Shown here: in pieces, positions 9,346 to 18,776 of the stretch
Position numbering within the stretch: position 1 is the first letter of the stretch
Layout of the letters: each line of letters starts with the position of its first letter
Assembly (NCBI GenBank): GCA_014191195.1
Contig: BJGZ01000007.1
Span: forward strand, 1 to 64,000
DNA from: Chlorobiota bacterium
GTDB lineage: Bacteria > Bacteroidota > Ignavibacteria > Kapaibacteriales > UBA961
Direction: 5' to 3'
DNA length: 64,000 nucleotides
The notes under the pieces: generated by a model
Database searches by the model: none
What the model was told of the DNA's origin: nothing
The model's input: the letters and a program-made list of their open reading frames with translations, nothing else
Translations under genes and position numbers: made by a program

Positions 9346-9672
9346 ATGCGTTCATTAATAGTAGCAATCTTTATTGCTTTAGGAATTACAGTTGGAGCTC
9401 AGGCTCAAGACAAAGCCGCAAGTAAAGAAAAAATTCAAAGCGGAAAAGAACAAGTGAAATCAGGCGTTTTAATTGTTAAAGATGCCAAATCTGATGCAAA
9501 AGAGTTAAGACAGCAGGTTAAATCTGGTCAAATGACAAAAGAAGAGGCTAAAGCACAAATGCAACAAGCTCGTCAGCAAGTAAAAACAGCAAAAGAGCAA
9601 GTTAAATCTGGTAAAGTTCTTATTCGTGAAGGTAGAAAAGAACTTCGTGATGCAAAAAAAGGCGGAAAATAA
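9346..9672 (+). CDS. Small Lys/Gln-rich exported helical protein
   Basis: I do not recognise this 108-residue protein. It has a signal peptide ending in AQAQ (about residue 21). The mature part is nearly all Lys, Gln, Ala and Glu with heptad-like spacing, so it should be one long helix or coiled coil. The unit KEQVKSG followed by LI recurs near residues 34 and 86, and QQVKSG/QQVKTA occur between, suggesting internal duplication. A strong ribosome-binding site (GGAGA) precedes the ATG. The next gene, an outer-membrane-type protein, begins at or inside its 3' end, so the pair is likely co-expressed. The mature protein is very basic; contact with envelope polyanions or DNA is possible but only inferred. 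Confidence 0.75.
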   Translation: MRSLIVAIFIALGITVGAQAQDKAASKEKIQSGKEQVKSGVLIVKDAKSDAKELRQQVKSGQMTKEEAKAQMQQARQQVKTAKEQVKSGKVLIREGRKELRDAKKGGK

Positions 9673-9673
9673 A

Positions 9674-10585
9674 TTGAAGAGGTATCTACCTCTAGGTATC
9701 AAGAAACTCTTTTTCCATTATTGGATTAAGAGTTTTCTTGTTTTATTTTGTTCATCTATTGCATATGCACAAGATTTGCCAATTTCCATTGATGATAGCA
9801 CTGATTTTGACATTGAGATTATTCAAGATACTACCGAAGTACTATTAGACACTTTATCTTTGGATGCTGAATTAGCTGAAGAAGAAAGTAAACCTTGGTC
9901 AATTACTGCAAGTGGTATGATTAGAAATAAGCAGATACAGAATGGAGTAGATGTCTCTGGAAATAATTCAGTTGGAACAATTAGTACAGATATATATCAT
10001 GAGAATGGTTTTTCTGCAGGTTTAGATATTTCTAGAAGAATGGGGGAGATAAACCCAGGATATCAAAGTACTGTAGCCAGAATTGGTTATACATATTCTG
10101 CTTCAGATTGGTTAGATATTAGTGGATTATTTACTCGCTATAGATATGCAACCGATTCAATCAATCCTGTAGCGGGTATTCCAAATATGATTTCTGTTTC
10201 AGCTACTGCTTATTTTGCTGGAATATTTACCGATATCACTTTTGATAGAATGTTTGGCCTAAATACTGAATCTGTATCGTATATTTCATTAAATCTTATG
10301 GGTATGATGTCTATTGCAGATTTTACTATTATGCCTATAGGATCTGTAGTGTTGACTAGATATCAACTTGAGAGCAAAAGATTAATTAAGGCATTACCTG
10401 CTAAAGTAAAAACAGTTACAGCATTAAGTTTATGTTCGATTGGACTAAGCTTGCGTTATAAGATTTCTGAACAATTCTCGATTATCTCTACACCTAATTT
10501 AATGTACACCCCTGATAAAAGTCTTTCCTATTCAGATCTTCAATTTAGTATTTCAGGTGGAATACGATATTCAATAGATTGGTAA
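9674..10585 (+). CDS. Putative outer-membrane beta-barrel protein
   Basis: No family was recognised. A signal peptide (hydrophobic core SFLVLFCSSIAYAQ) is followed by an acidic linker rich in Asp/Glu/Thr (about 35-75). Alternating beta-strand patterns then run to the end (GMIRNKQIQNG, ARIGYTYSASDWLDISGLFTRYRYA), finishing in IRYSIDW, where the terminal aromatic residue fits an outer-membrane barrel. The start is ambiguous. TTG at 9674, just after the stop of the preceding gene and 8 bases after GGCGG, gives a compact signal peptide. ATG codons at 9626 and 9650 would overlap the upstream gene and add a long charged leader. Coupling to the Lys/Gln-rich protein upstream is likely in either case. 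Confidence 0.7.
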   Translation: MKRYLPLGIKKLFFHYWIKSFLVLFCSSIAYAQDLPISIDDSTDFDIEIIQDTTEVLLDTLSLDAELAEEESKPWSITASGMIRNKQIQNGVDVSGNNSVGTISTDIYHENGFSAGLDISRRMGEINPGYQSTVARIGYTYSASDWLDISGLFTRYRYATDSINPVAGIPNMISVSATAYFAGIFTDITFDRMFGLNTESVSYISLNLMGMMSIADFTIMPIGSVVLTRYQLESKRLIKALPAKVKTVTALSLCSIGLSLRYKISEQFSIISTPNLMYTPDKSLSYSDLQFSISGGIRYSIDW

Positions 10586-10643
10586 AATTCTATCAAACAT
10601 TCTTGTTGATTATGTAGATTGCCTGCGTCTATCTATATAAAGA

Positions 10644-11192
10644 ATGCTTATGAAACAGAATATTACTATAAATGGTTTAACATTTACCCCCTATATTTCT
10701 GCAGAAACTATACACATAGCTGTAAAAAATATGGCTAAGCATATCCAAAATCTTTATGCTCCCGAAGATGAAATCCTCGTTCTCATTGTATTGAAAGGAT
10801 CTTTTATTTTTGCTGCAGATTTAATTAGACATCTACATCTACGATGTAAAATTGAAATGATTAGAGCTTCTAGCTATGGTGATGGAATACAATCTAGTGG
10901 AGAAATTCACCTAACTATTCCACCTTTTGATATAAAGGGGAAGCATATACTTATTATTGAGGATATCATTGATTCTGGACGTACTTTAGTTGCCCTACAG
11001 AATAGATTATTACAAAAACAACCTGCATCTATACATATTGCCGCATTACTTTCTAAACCCACTGAACATCAATATGACCTTTCAAAAGCATGTATAGGTT
11101 TTGAAATACCTTCTCTTTTTGTGATTGGTTATGGGCTAGATTATCAAGAACTTGGTAGGGAATTATCTGACATTTATCAATTATTAGAGTAA
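10644..11192 (+). CDS. hpt: Hypoxanthine phosphoribosyltransferase
   Basis: This purine-salvage enzyme converts hypoxanthine (and usually guanine) to the nucleotide with PRPP. The diagnostic PRPP-binding motif LIIEDIIDSGRTL lies near residue 107. The segment VLIVLKGSFIFAADL near 48 and the flexible-loop sequence IRASSYGDG near 72 are also typical of HPRTs. The length of 182 residues is normal. ATG codons at 10644 and 10650 are both possible starts. It converges with the TPR lipoprotein gene; the two stop codons are four bases apart. Confidence 0.94.
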   Translation: MLMKQNITINGLTFTPYISAETIHIAVKNMAKHIQNLYAPEDEILVLIVLKGSFIFAADLIRHLHLRCKIEMIRASSYGDGIQSSGEIHLTIPPFDIKGKHILIIEDIIDSGRTLVALQNRLLQKQPASIHIAALLSKPTEHQYDLSKACIGFEIPSLFVIGYGLDYQELGRELSDIYQLLE

Positions 11193-11196
11193 TCCA

Positions 11197-13401
11197 TTAT
11201 GGAGGCACTATTTTGGTGCTATCTTCGGGAATTTCCTCATTAACTTTATCAGTTCCTAAAAATGGCAGTATTTTAGGTAATATAGAATTAAAAGGACTAT
11301 TAATTTTAATATCAGGTATTAGATTTTTAAGAGTACTTTTTATTTTTGATTCTTCTTTTGGCTCTTCTTTTACTGGAATAATTTCTTTCGTAACAGTAGG
11401 TTTAATGATTATGCTTGAATCATTTAATGAATCAAGAGGCTGCTGTTTTAAAGAATCTGCTTGATTATGCAATTTTGAAGAATCCATTTCTGCGGGATTT
11501 TTAATCCTTCCTGTACTTGGATTATATAATCCACTTTGGAATGCAAGTGCCATTTCTACTCCAGCTCTGATATCTTTGGTATATTCAGATTGAGGATATC
11601 TTTCTACCAATAGGCGATAGTAAAATACTGCACTATCTCTATTCTTAATATTATTTTCGAACATCCATCCCAAAGCATATAATGATTTCGGAGCCCAAGG
11701 TGATTCTCTATCAGCTTCCGCAATTCTTAAGAATTGTCTTGCCGCAAGTTCATAATTACCAGTTGTCCTAAACCTTGTACCAGATGAAAATAATTCTGCT
11801 AATGTATCAATCACTATAGCTTCTGTAAAGCCCAATTGAATGCGTGCATCTTGTCCATAGACAGTTTTACTATAATTATATGCAAGAATTTCTTGTAAAG
11901 AATCAGCTAATTCAGGTTCTGATTGTATGATGCTCCTTTGATATCCATACATATACTTTGCCATATTTGTATCAGATTGAACGGCTTCTAAAGCAGCTTT
12001 TTTATAATAAAACAAAGCAGAATCTTTTAGTTCTAATTGTTCATGTATTCGTGCTAACTGAAAATAGGCATAACTTCTTTTGTGAAGCATAGTATCAGGT
12101 AAAGGGCCTTTTCCTCCTACACTATCCATAATAAATAAGCCTTTATCAAGCATTTGTTGCTTATTCATCCAATCAGACAATAAGGAATGATATTTAGTAG
12201 CTGCTTCGCTGATCATTGATTTTACTGATTTAGCCTTTGTAAAATAGGCTCTTGCTAAATTATATTTACCTTCTTTAAAAAAGCTCATAGCTCTTTCAAA
12301 AAAAGTAATTGGTATAGCAGGATTTGCTGCATATTTTTCTGCATCTCCTTCTATTTTATTTAATGAATCAAGTTCACCTTGAAGTCTTAAAGATCGTAAA
12401 CGTTCTGCAAGAATTGAAGAACGCCAATCCTTATAATTTTCATTATTATCTAAATCATTTAGTATTGTTTCTGCTTCATTAAAACGTTTTAAATATAGCA
12501 AAGATGAAGCTCTTAATAAATCGGCTTCAAATTCAGCAATCAGTTCAGGACTTTCATCTAGAACTTTTGCATATTCTTTTTCGGCTTTGTCAAATTTGCT
12601 CAATCGATAATATAAAGAAGCCAATTCTAATTGCCATCTAGCCCTAATCTCACCATCTTCACTTTGGGATATTGCTTGTCTATAAGGCCTTAAAGCACCC
12701 TCTTCATCTTCTTCAAATAAAGCTTGTTCGCCAATACATCTAAATGCTTCTGATAAAATATCATAACGTTGTTTATACCAAGCAATATCTACGGTTCTAG
12801 ATAACATGGTTTTTCCCAAAGCATATTTACGTTCAATTAAATATGTTTTGGCTAATAATAAATGAGCATCTGGTGAATAATCACCCATTGGAAATCTATC
12901 TATCAATTCGGAGCATTTAATCTCGCAAGAAACCCATTCATTTTTATAGAAAAATGATTTTGCCATTAATAGCAATGTCCCTTCTATAAAGTCTGATTTA
13001 GGATGTAATTTCAGGATCTTTGATCCCTTTATAATAACTGAATCTAATTTTATTGCTACAGGCTGAAGCCTTCCGGCATCGATGATAAGATCTTTTAAAA
13101 ATTGGGGGATTTCTGCCGCACGTCCAAGCGATTTTGCACCAAAACGAGATCCACTATCAATTGGTGTAATTGCCCTAGGCTTTTGTCTTTTTAAGATTTC
13201 AGATCCCTCAAAATCATATTCTGATTCCCATAATAAACGGTTCATATTATAATAGGTATTAAAATATGTGGTACCATTATCATAAGTTTTACAACCCGAA
13301 AAACTGAAGACAATTATGCTACATACAGCAATAGTTATATATGTCCTAGAATACATTCTATGAACAAAAGAAGAAATTATATGTATGAATGTACAAGACA
13401 T
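11197..13401 (-). CDS. TPR-repeat lipoprotein, SprE/PorW-like
   Basis: The signal peptide ends in FSFSGC, a lipoprotein cleavage site. It is followed by TYFNTYYNMNRLL, which resembles the start of the mature SprE/PorW lipoproteins of type IX secretion. The rest is a solenoid of tetratricopeptide-type helical hairpins (for example AHLLLAKTYLIERKYALGK, ASLYYRLSKFDKAEKEYAKV and RDSAVFYYRLLVERYPQSEY). It ends in a low-complexity Lys/Pro/Asp tail. The ATG at 13401 shares a base with the preceding stop (TAATG) and has AAGGG 6 bases upstream, favouring it over ATG 13356. A role in type IX secretion is an inference, supported by cargo-like sorting domains elsewhere in the window. Confidence 0.8.
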   Translation of the reverse strand: MSCTFIHIISSFVHRMYSRTYITIAVCSIIVFSFSGCKTYDNGTTYFNTYYNMNRLLWESEYDFEGSEILKRQKPRAITPIDSGSRFGAKSLGRAAEIPQFLKDLIIDAGRLQPVAIKLDSVIIKGSKILKLHPKSDFIEGTLLLMAKSFFYKNEWVSCEIKCSELIDRFPMGDYSPDAHLLLAKTYLIERKYALGKTMLSRTVDIAWYKQRYDILSEAFRCIGEQALFEEDEEGALRPYRQAISQSEDGEIRARWQLELASLYYRLSKFDKAEKEYAKVLDESPELIAEFEADLLRASSLLYLKRFNEAETILNDLDNNENYKDWRSSILAERLRSLRLQGELDSLNKIEGDAEKYAANPAIPITFFERAMSFFKEGKYNLARAYFTKAKSVKSMISEAATKYHSLLSDWMNKQQMLDKGLFIMDSVGGKGPLPDTMLHKRSYAYFQLARIHEQLELKDSALFYYKKAALEAVQSDTNMAKYMYGYQRSIIQSEPELADSLQEILAYNYSKTVYGQDARIQLGFTEAIVIDTLAELFSSGTRFRTTGNYELAARQFLRIAEADRESPWAPKSLYALGWMFENNIKNRDSAVFYYRLLVERYPQSEYTKDIRAGVEMALAFQSGLYNPSTGRIKNPAEMDSSKLHNQADSLKQQPLDSLNDSSIIIKPTVTKEIIPVKEEPKEESKIKSTLKNLIPDIKINSPFNSILPKILPFLGTDKVNEEIPEDSTKIVPP

Positions 13402-14759
13402 TAATTACCCTTATAACGGTATTTTGTACCTGATGGGAATGGATTTGTAAGACGAAAATCGTCAAAACCACTATTATCTACAAATGTAAACTGCCTATTA
13501 TCCTGATAAATCCAACGTGCATAAGATCTTCCATCGGAAGAACGTGGCGTTTTATCTGTTTGGAATGGTGGCCCAAGGATAATATATACCATTCCCATAT
13601 CGGTCATCCATCCATCTGTATACGATCTAAAATTTTTATTAGCAAACTCGATCCTTTCATAATACTCTTCAAAGGCTTCATTGCGTGATGATGATGGTGT
13701 TGGGTCTAAATTTTTCCAAAATTCATCAAATAATCTCTTTTGTTCATCTGGATCTTTAGATGATTTAATGATGTCTATATCTGCCTGCATTGCCACAAAA
13801 CGCAATTGTTTAATTGCTTTTTCTAAATCTGTGTAGACGATTCCATTTATTGTTTTTTCAATAGAAAGAGATCTTCCAGATATTGCAAGTATACTATCAG
13901 CTATCACGCCATTTTTCGATTCTTTAGCATATAATTGTATTGTATAATCTAATGCTTTTAAACTAAGAGCTTGCTTTACTGGCATATAGATTTGCTGTAC
14001 CTTAGATTTACCTGCATTATACATGATTGGCTCTGATTTGAGAACCACTTTATCATTATTATTAATCTCATAATACAGTGCTAAAGTATCATTACTTAAA
14101 TTTCCATGATGATATAATTCAAAAAACAGGAAAAATCCATCGGATAAATCTGCGATATTATCTGAAATATGTGGTGTTATGAGTATTTTCCCATCTGGTT
14201 TTTCTTCAATAGAAGAAGCAAACATGATGCTACTCATTTGATATATAGATTGTTTGGAATCAGCTAAAGGCAATTGTGGAATCTGTATTTTTTTTTCATG
14301 TCTATATTCTGATTTACCTAAAGCATCTTTAACTATGATAGTAATAGAATAAGTACCCTTCGGAAGCATTGATATATGTTGATTATAATCAAATTCTGCA
14401 TTGGCACCCCTTGACGCTTCATATTTTTCAACGAATAAAGATTTATCGGTTTTTTTTTCGAACCACTTTTTACCAGAATCATCTTTAATGGAAATAATCA
14501 GTTCATACATTCCCTGAAAACCTAAAGGGACAGGTGTAAATTGTAATGATTGATATGGTACAAGACAATATACATCTACTCTAGCCATACTATCTATTTC
14601 ACTGTTGAACCACAGAATATCACTAAATATTGAATGTTGTTCTTTTTGTGCTGAAATTTTGTTCGTGAATTGAGCCTTTACTTCATATGGAAACCATAGC
14701 AATACACACAATATGAAATATTGATATATATGTATTCTTAAGCTATGAAAAGTTTGCAT
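13401..14759 (-). CDS. GWxTD domain-containing exported protein
   Basis: A signal peptide (to about residue 30, ending VKAQ) is followed by about 300 residues of beta-sandwich-like sequence. The GWxTD domain comes next, with the eponymous motif in YTDGWMTDMGMVYIILGPP and the upstream family segment FWKNLDPTPSS. This domain is found mainly in Chlorobi, Ignavibacteria, Kapabacteria and relatives. Its biochemical role is unknown, so the gene is best regarded as a lineage marker for an exported protein. It lies 17 bases downstream of mnmA and overlaps the TPR lipoprotein start by one base, so the three genes form an operon and the last two are probably co-translated. Confidence 0.9.
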   Translation of the reverse strand: MQTFHSLRIHIYQYFILCVLLWFPYEVKAQFTNKISAQKEQHSIFSDILWFNSEIDSMARVDVYCLVPYQSLQFTPVPLGFQGMYELIISIKDDSGKKWFEKKTDKSLFVEKYEASRGANAEFDYNQHISMLPKGTYSITIIVKDALGKSEYRHEKKIQIPQLPLADSKQSIYQMSSIMFASSIEEKPDGKILITPHISDNIADLSDGFFLFFELYHHGNLSNDTLALYYEINNNDKVVLKSEPIMYNAGKSKVQQIYMPVKQALSLKALDYTIQLYAKESKNGVIADSILAISGRSLSIEKTINGIVYTDLEKAIKQLRFVAMQADIDIIKSSKDPDEQKRLFDEFWKNLDPTPSSSRNEAFEEYYERIEFANKNFRSYTDGWMTDMGMVYIILGPPFQTDKTPRSSDGRSYARWIYQDNRQFTFVDNSGFDDFRLTNPFPSGTKYRYKGN

Positions 14760-14776
14760 AAATAATCAATAAAAGT

Positions 14777-15883
14777 TTAACTGTTAATCCTTTCGATAAT
14801 ACCACCACCAACTACATCATTATCATGATATAGTACAATAGATTGTCCAGGAGTAATAGCCCGTCTTGGTTCTTGAAAAACTACATGCAATTTACCATCT
14901 TCATCTAAAGAGCACATAGCCAGGGCACCATCATCTTTATATCTGATTTTAACGATAAACAATTCTGGCTTGTCAAGGCTTGGAAAAGACATAAAATTAA
15001 TATTACCAGCGATTAATTCTGTTGACAGTAAATCAGCATCTGTACCAACTTCAACTGTATTTGTATCTGCAAGAACATTTAACACATATAAAGGTTCTGG
15101 ATAACTAATCCCAAGACCTTTTCTTTGTCCTACAGTATAACCATGATAGCCGGTATGTTGTCCTATTTCTTTGCCATGCATAAGAATTGGACCACTTCCT
15201 GAAATTTCATCTAGATTTGGAACCATATCGTGCATGAATCTTTTGTAATCATTATCTGGTATAAAGCATATTTCATATGATTCTGGTTTTTTTTCTATTC
15301 CAAGAGTAAACCGTTCTGCTTCTGCTCTAGATTGTTCCTTTGTAAATCCTGTTAAAGGAAACATAGTTCTGGATAGATGCTCTTGCTTAAGGCCCCATAA
15401 AGCATAGGTTTGATCTTTTCTATTATTGATATCTCTTTTTAAGTGATATCTTTCAGTGCTTTTATTATAAGAAATTTCTGCATAATGGCCTGTGGCTATC
15501 CACTGAGCTCCCAAAGCATTTGCCTTTTTAATCATTTCGCCCCATTTAATTGTTCGATTACATTTAACACAAGGATTTGGAGTATTTCCTGCTAAATAGT
15601 CTTCAACAAAATAATCTATAATTTCTTCTTTAAATGTGTCTGACCAATCAACCACATAATGTGGTATTCCAAGTGCATTGCATACACGTCTTGCATCATT
15701 AATTCCATCTAAAGAGCAACATGTAGAATCATTTCCAACATTGCCTCCTATGTCTTCATATCGATATGTTTTAATGGTAATGCCAATAACTTCATAACCC
15801 TGTTCATGCAATAAACATGCTGCAACAGAAGAATCTATCCCGCCAGACATACCAACAAGCACTCTTTTTGGATGTAATTTCAT
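14777..15883 (-). CDS. mnmA: tRNA-specific 2-thiouridylase MnmA
   Basis: MnmA installs the 2-thio group on the wobble uridine of tRNA-Lys, -Glu and -Gln, using ATP and a sulfur relay. The PP-loop GMSGGIDSS is at residues 11-19. The two catalytic cysteines are visible in NPCVKC (C105) and EICFIPD (C206). TGHYAEI, KDQTYALWGL and GYHGYTVGQRKGLGI are family hallmarks. A length of 368 residues is normal. It is the first gene of a minus-strand operon with the GWxTD and TPR genes, a combination whose functional sense is not evident. Confidence 0.97.
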   Translation of the reverse strand: MKLHPKRVLVGMSGGIDSSVAACLLHEQGYEVIGITIKTYRYEDIGGNVGNDSTCCSLDGINDARRVCNALGIPHYVVDWSDTFKEEIIDYFVEDYLAGNTPNPCVKCNRTIKWGEMIKKANALGAQWIATGHYAEISYNKSTERYHLKRDINNRKDQTYALWGLKQEHLSRTMFPLTGFTKEQSRAEAERFTLGIEKKPESYEICFIPDNDYKRFMHDMVPNLDEISGSGPILMHGKEIGQHTGYHGYTVGQRKGLGISYPEPLYVLNVLADTNTVEVGTDADLLSTELIAGNINFMSFPSLDKPELFIVKIRYKDDGALAMCSLDEDGKLHVVFQEPRRAITPGQSIVLYHDNDVVGGGIIERINS

Positions 15884-16069
15884 TACTATTATCTAGGAAA
15901 TCTTGAAAACTGTGTTTGTAGACGATGCAAAATACTTATTAGTTAATAGTTTTTCTTTTTTCTATGTTAATTACATTCAAAAATATAGTGATGAGATTAT
16001 TTTACACGTTCTTACTTTTAGATAAAAAGGATAGATTGATTCTTGATTATGTAAAATCAGGTGATTTTT

Positions 16070-16807
16070 ATGAAAAATTCAATCAAACATTTACTCCAAT
16101 TTTTACTCGGTTATGAGCGTTATTTATATTGGTTCTCTCTCTTTATCATCAAAACGCTGCCTTGGAAAAAAAATGAAAGTGATTTTGTTGTATTCAATTC
16201 TTTGATAAAAGGTGATGGGCTGATTCTAGATATCGGAGCAAATATTGGCGTTATGTCGTATCATTTAGCTATCAATCATCCACAATCAACAATAATTGCT
16301 ATAGAACCTATACCTTCTTGTTTTCATACAATTCAACGAATAAAGAATAGGTATTCATTGCATAATATTAATCTATTGCAAACAGCCTTGGGTAATACAG
16401 AAGGGCGTATTCAGATGAATATCCCAATTATAGGTAATGCCATACAACAGGGCTTGAGCCATATTGTAGATATTCCATTATGGCAGCATGAAGATGGAGA
16501 GATTCTTGAGTGTCCTATCACTACTGTAGATAGTTTGATAGATCAATGTGCTGATAAACTTCCATTATTAGCAATCAAAATGGATGTAGAAAATTATGAA
16601 TCTCATGTTATTGCTGGAGCTTTACGCACCCTACAGCATTATAAACCTATTGTTTATTGTGAATTATGGGATAATGACAATAGATATGAATCAATACAAT
16701 TAATGGAATCGATTGGTTATACAACAATGGTCTATCAACATAATCAGCTGATACACTTTCAGCCAGAATTGTATGAAGGATTAAATTTCTTTTTTATATA
16801 TGAGTAA
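16070..16807 (+). CDS. FkbM-family methyltransferase
   Basis: The SAM-binding motif LILDIGANIGVMSYHLA near residue 48 and the acidic end of strand 2 in IIAIEPIPSCF are typical of FkbM-type methyltransferases. KMDVENYESHVIAGA near 170 matches the family's KIDVEGxE block. Relatives O-methylate sugars, polyketides or lipids; the acceptor is unknown here. ATG 16070 is preferred over GTG 16061, which would add MIF. There is no glycan gene cluster around it, and the next gene (an unknown conserved protein) follows on the same strand after about 140 bases. Confidence 0.88.
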   Translation: MKNSIKHLLQFLLGYERYLYWFSLFIIKTLPWKKNESDFVVFNSLIKGDGLILDIGANIGVMSYHLAINHPQSTIIAIEPIPSCFHTIQRIKNRYSLHNINLLQTALGNTEGRIQMNIPIIGNAIQQGLSHIVDIPLWQHEDGEILECPITTVDSLIDQCADKLPLLAIKMDVENYESHVIAGALRTLQHYKPIVYCELWDNDNRYESIQLMESIGYTTMVYQHNQLIHFQPELYEGLNFFFIYE

Positions 16808-16946
16808 ACTTTTACACTAAATTCTGATGTTGTAGATCAATATATATCGTATAAATATCTCGATTTTTTGTTATTGGTCAATTTAATTATTGTCCATAAT
16901 CAAAAAGTGGATTAATTTGCACCCTGTAATATTAAAATTTGATAAT

Positions 16947-18776
16947 ATGACCCCACTACATAATTTTCACATCCCTGTTATGGGAATGGCTTTTTCTATA
17001 GATACTCCATTGAAAGTTGCTCAATATGGCATTTCTTCTGTGATATCTATTATGGAAGAAGATTTATTGGAATTAATGCGCGAACATTATTGTAAGAAGC
17101 ATGATATTCCATTTTTTCCTGTACCTAAAAAGGAAGAAGATTCCCGAGCCAAGCGCATTACTGCATATTTAGATATGGTTCATGATTTGATACAAAAGCA
17201 AATAGAAAATTTGCTTTCTCAGCCTTTTCAGTTTGGACAAGAAATAGTAAAATATTGCGAAATGCTTCCTGAAGATTCTTATGTTAAGTCGCTATTTAGC
17301 AAGATGTTACATACAGTTGATAATCATGAAAGATTACAATTAGAGCAAAATATTAAATCTGAAATTAGGTCTGGTTCAATAGATGTTAATATTATGTCTA
17401 AAGTAGATAATCTTGGTGCGGCACAAACCGGGGAGCCATTGCCAGTAGAACAATCCGATGCATTATCTGCATTGCGTGGATATGCACATAGTAAACTTCA
17501 CTCTTCAATAATATTTTCTGCTGGTTATAATCCTCGATTATATGCTTATTTATCAGCTTTTGATGATTTTTTTCCGAATCAAGATGGATATCTAAAGAAG
17601 AAAGTAATTTTAAAAGTTAGTGATTATAGAAGTGCATTAGTTCAAGGGAAGATTCTAGCTAAAAAAGGTATTTGGGTTTCTGAATTTCGTATAGAATCTG
17701 GGTTAAATTGTGGCGGCCATGCATTTGCAACAGATGGCTTGTTGATTGGTCCAATTATGGATTCCTTTAAAAATAACAGAATATCACTTCGACAAGAATT
17801 ATATGAACTTTGTAATAAATCCTTGATCAATCTTTGTAAAGATATATTCCCTGAAATACCTAATCAGCGTATTACATATCAAGGTGGAATTGGTACTGGA
17901 TATGAACAAAAGTTTATGATAGAGCATTATGAATTAAGTGGAACAGGATGGGGAAGTCCTTTTCTATTAGTTCCAGAGGCTACAAATTTGGATGATAATA
18001 CTTTGCAAGCATTATCTACTGCCGAGCCAGATGATTTTTATTTAAGTAATTCATCGCCATTGGGGATACCTTTTAATCACTTTAGAAAAAGTGGTTCCCA
18101 AAAATTACGTGATGATAGAGTTGCTGCAGGCAAGCCTGGTAACCCTTGTGTCAAAAAACTATTAGTATCAAATACTGAATTTACAGAAGAACCAATCTGT
18201 ACAGCATCAATTAAATATCAACGTTTAAAAATAGCTCAGTTAAAAGAAGCACAATTATCTGAAGAGCAGTATAATAAGCAATTCCAATCTGTTATCGAGA
18301 AGGATTGTCTATGTACAGGACTTGGAACTGCAGCACTTGTTAAGAATGATATTCATGATAAGCAATATAAGCCAGAAGGCGTTATTTTATGTCCAGGGCC
18401 AAATCTTAAATATTTCTCAGGAATATTTACTTTACAACACATGGTAGATCACATTTATGGCAGGGCAAATGTCCGTAATAGTGTACAAAGACCCAATTTA
18501 TTTATCAATGAATTAGTACTGTATATTCAATATTTAAAGAAGGAAATTGATAAGAGTGCTTTAACACTCAATCAGAATACATTCAGATATTTGAATTCCT
18601 TTAAAACAAATCTGTTATCAGGAATAGAGTATTATAAAGAACTTAATCAGCAATTTATGGAAGGATGCTGTAAAGGTGTGAATGTAGAATGTCCGGATAT
18701 GCTAGAAGATCTCCATAAATTTCAAACTGAAATCCAAAATATAGAAATCCCTGCTTTAATGGTATCCTCGCATTAA
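16947..18776 (+). CDS. Large conserved protein of unknown function
   Basis: I cannot assign a function to this 609-residue soluble protein. It opens with FHIPVMGMAFSIDTPLKVA and YGISSVISIMEED, which reads like the first strand and helix of a TIM barrel. Around residue 250 is SGLNCGGHAF, near 312 GGIGTGYEQ (resembling a phosphate-binding loop), and near 333 TGWGSPFLLVPEATNLDD. These features recall FMN-dependent barrels (nitronate monooxygenase/glutamate synthase type), but no standard signature is complete. Cysteines in the last third (CVKK near 400, CTAS near 417, CLCTG near 453, LCPGPN near 481) could bind an iron-sulfur cluster or metal. ATG 16947 fits the conserved beginning; TTG 16890 would extend it by 19 residues. 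It is not an exported protein. Confidence 0.75.
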   Translation: MTPLHNFHIPVMGMAFSIDTPLKVAQYGISSVISIMEEDLLELMREHYCKKHDIPFFPVPKKEEDSRAKRITAYLDMVHDLIQKQIENLLSQPFQFGQEIVKYCEMLPEDSYVKSLFSKMLHTVDNHERLQLEQNIKSEIRSGSIDVNIMSKVDNLGAAQTGEPLPVEQSDALSALRGYAHSKLHSSIIFSAGYNPRLYAYLSAFDDFFPNQDGYLKKKVILKVSDYRSALVQGKILAKKGIWVSEFRIESGLNCGGHAFATDGLLIGPIMDSFKNNRISLRQELYELCNKSLINLCKDIFPEIPNQRITYQGGIGTGYEQKFMIEHYELSGTGWGSPFLLVPEATNLDDNTLQALSTAEPDDFYLSNSSPLGIPFNHFRKSGSQKLRDDRVAAGKPGNPCVKKLLVSNTEFTEEPICTASIKYQRLKIAQLKEAQLSEEQYNKQFQSVIEKDCLCTGLGTAALVKNDIHDKQYKPEGVILCPGPNLKYFSGIFTLQHMVDHIYGRANVRNSVQRPNLFINELVLYIQYLKKEIDKSALTLNQNTFRYLNSFKTNLLSGIEYYKELNQQFMEGCCKGVNVECPDMLEDLHKFQTEIQNIEIPALMVSSH

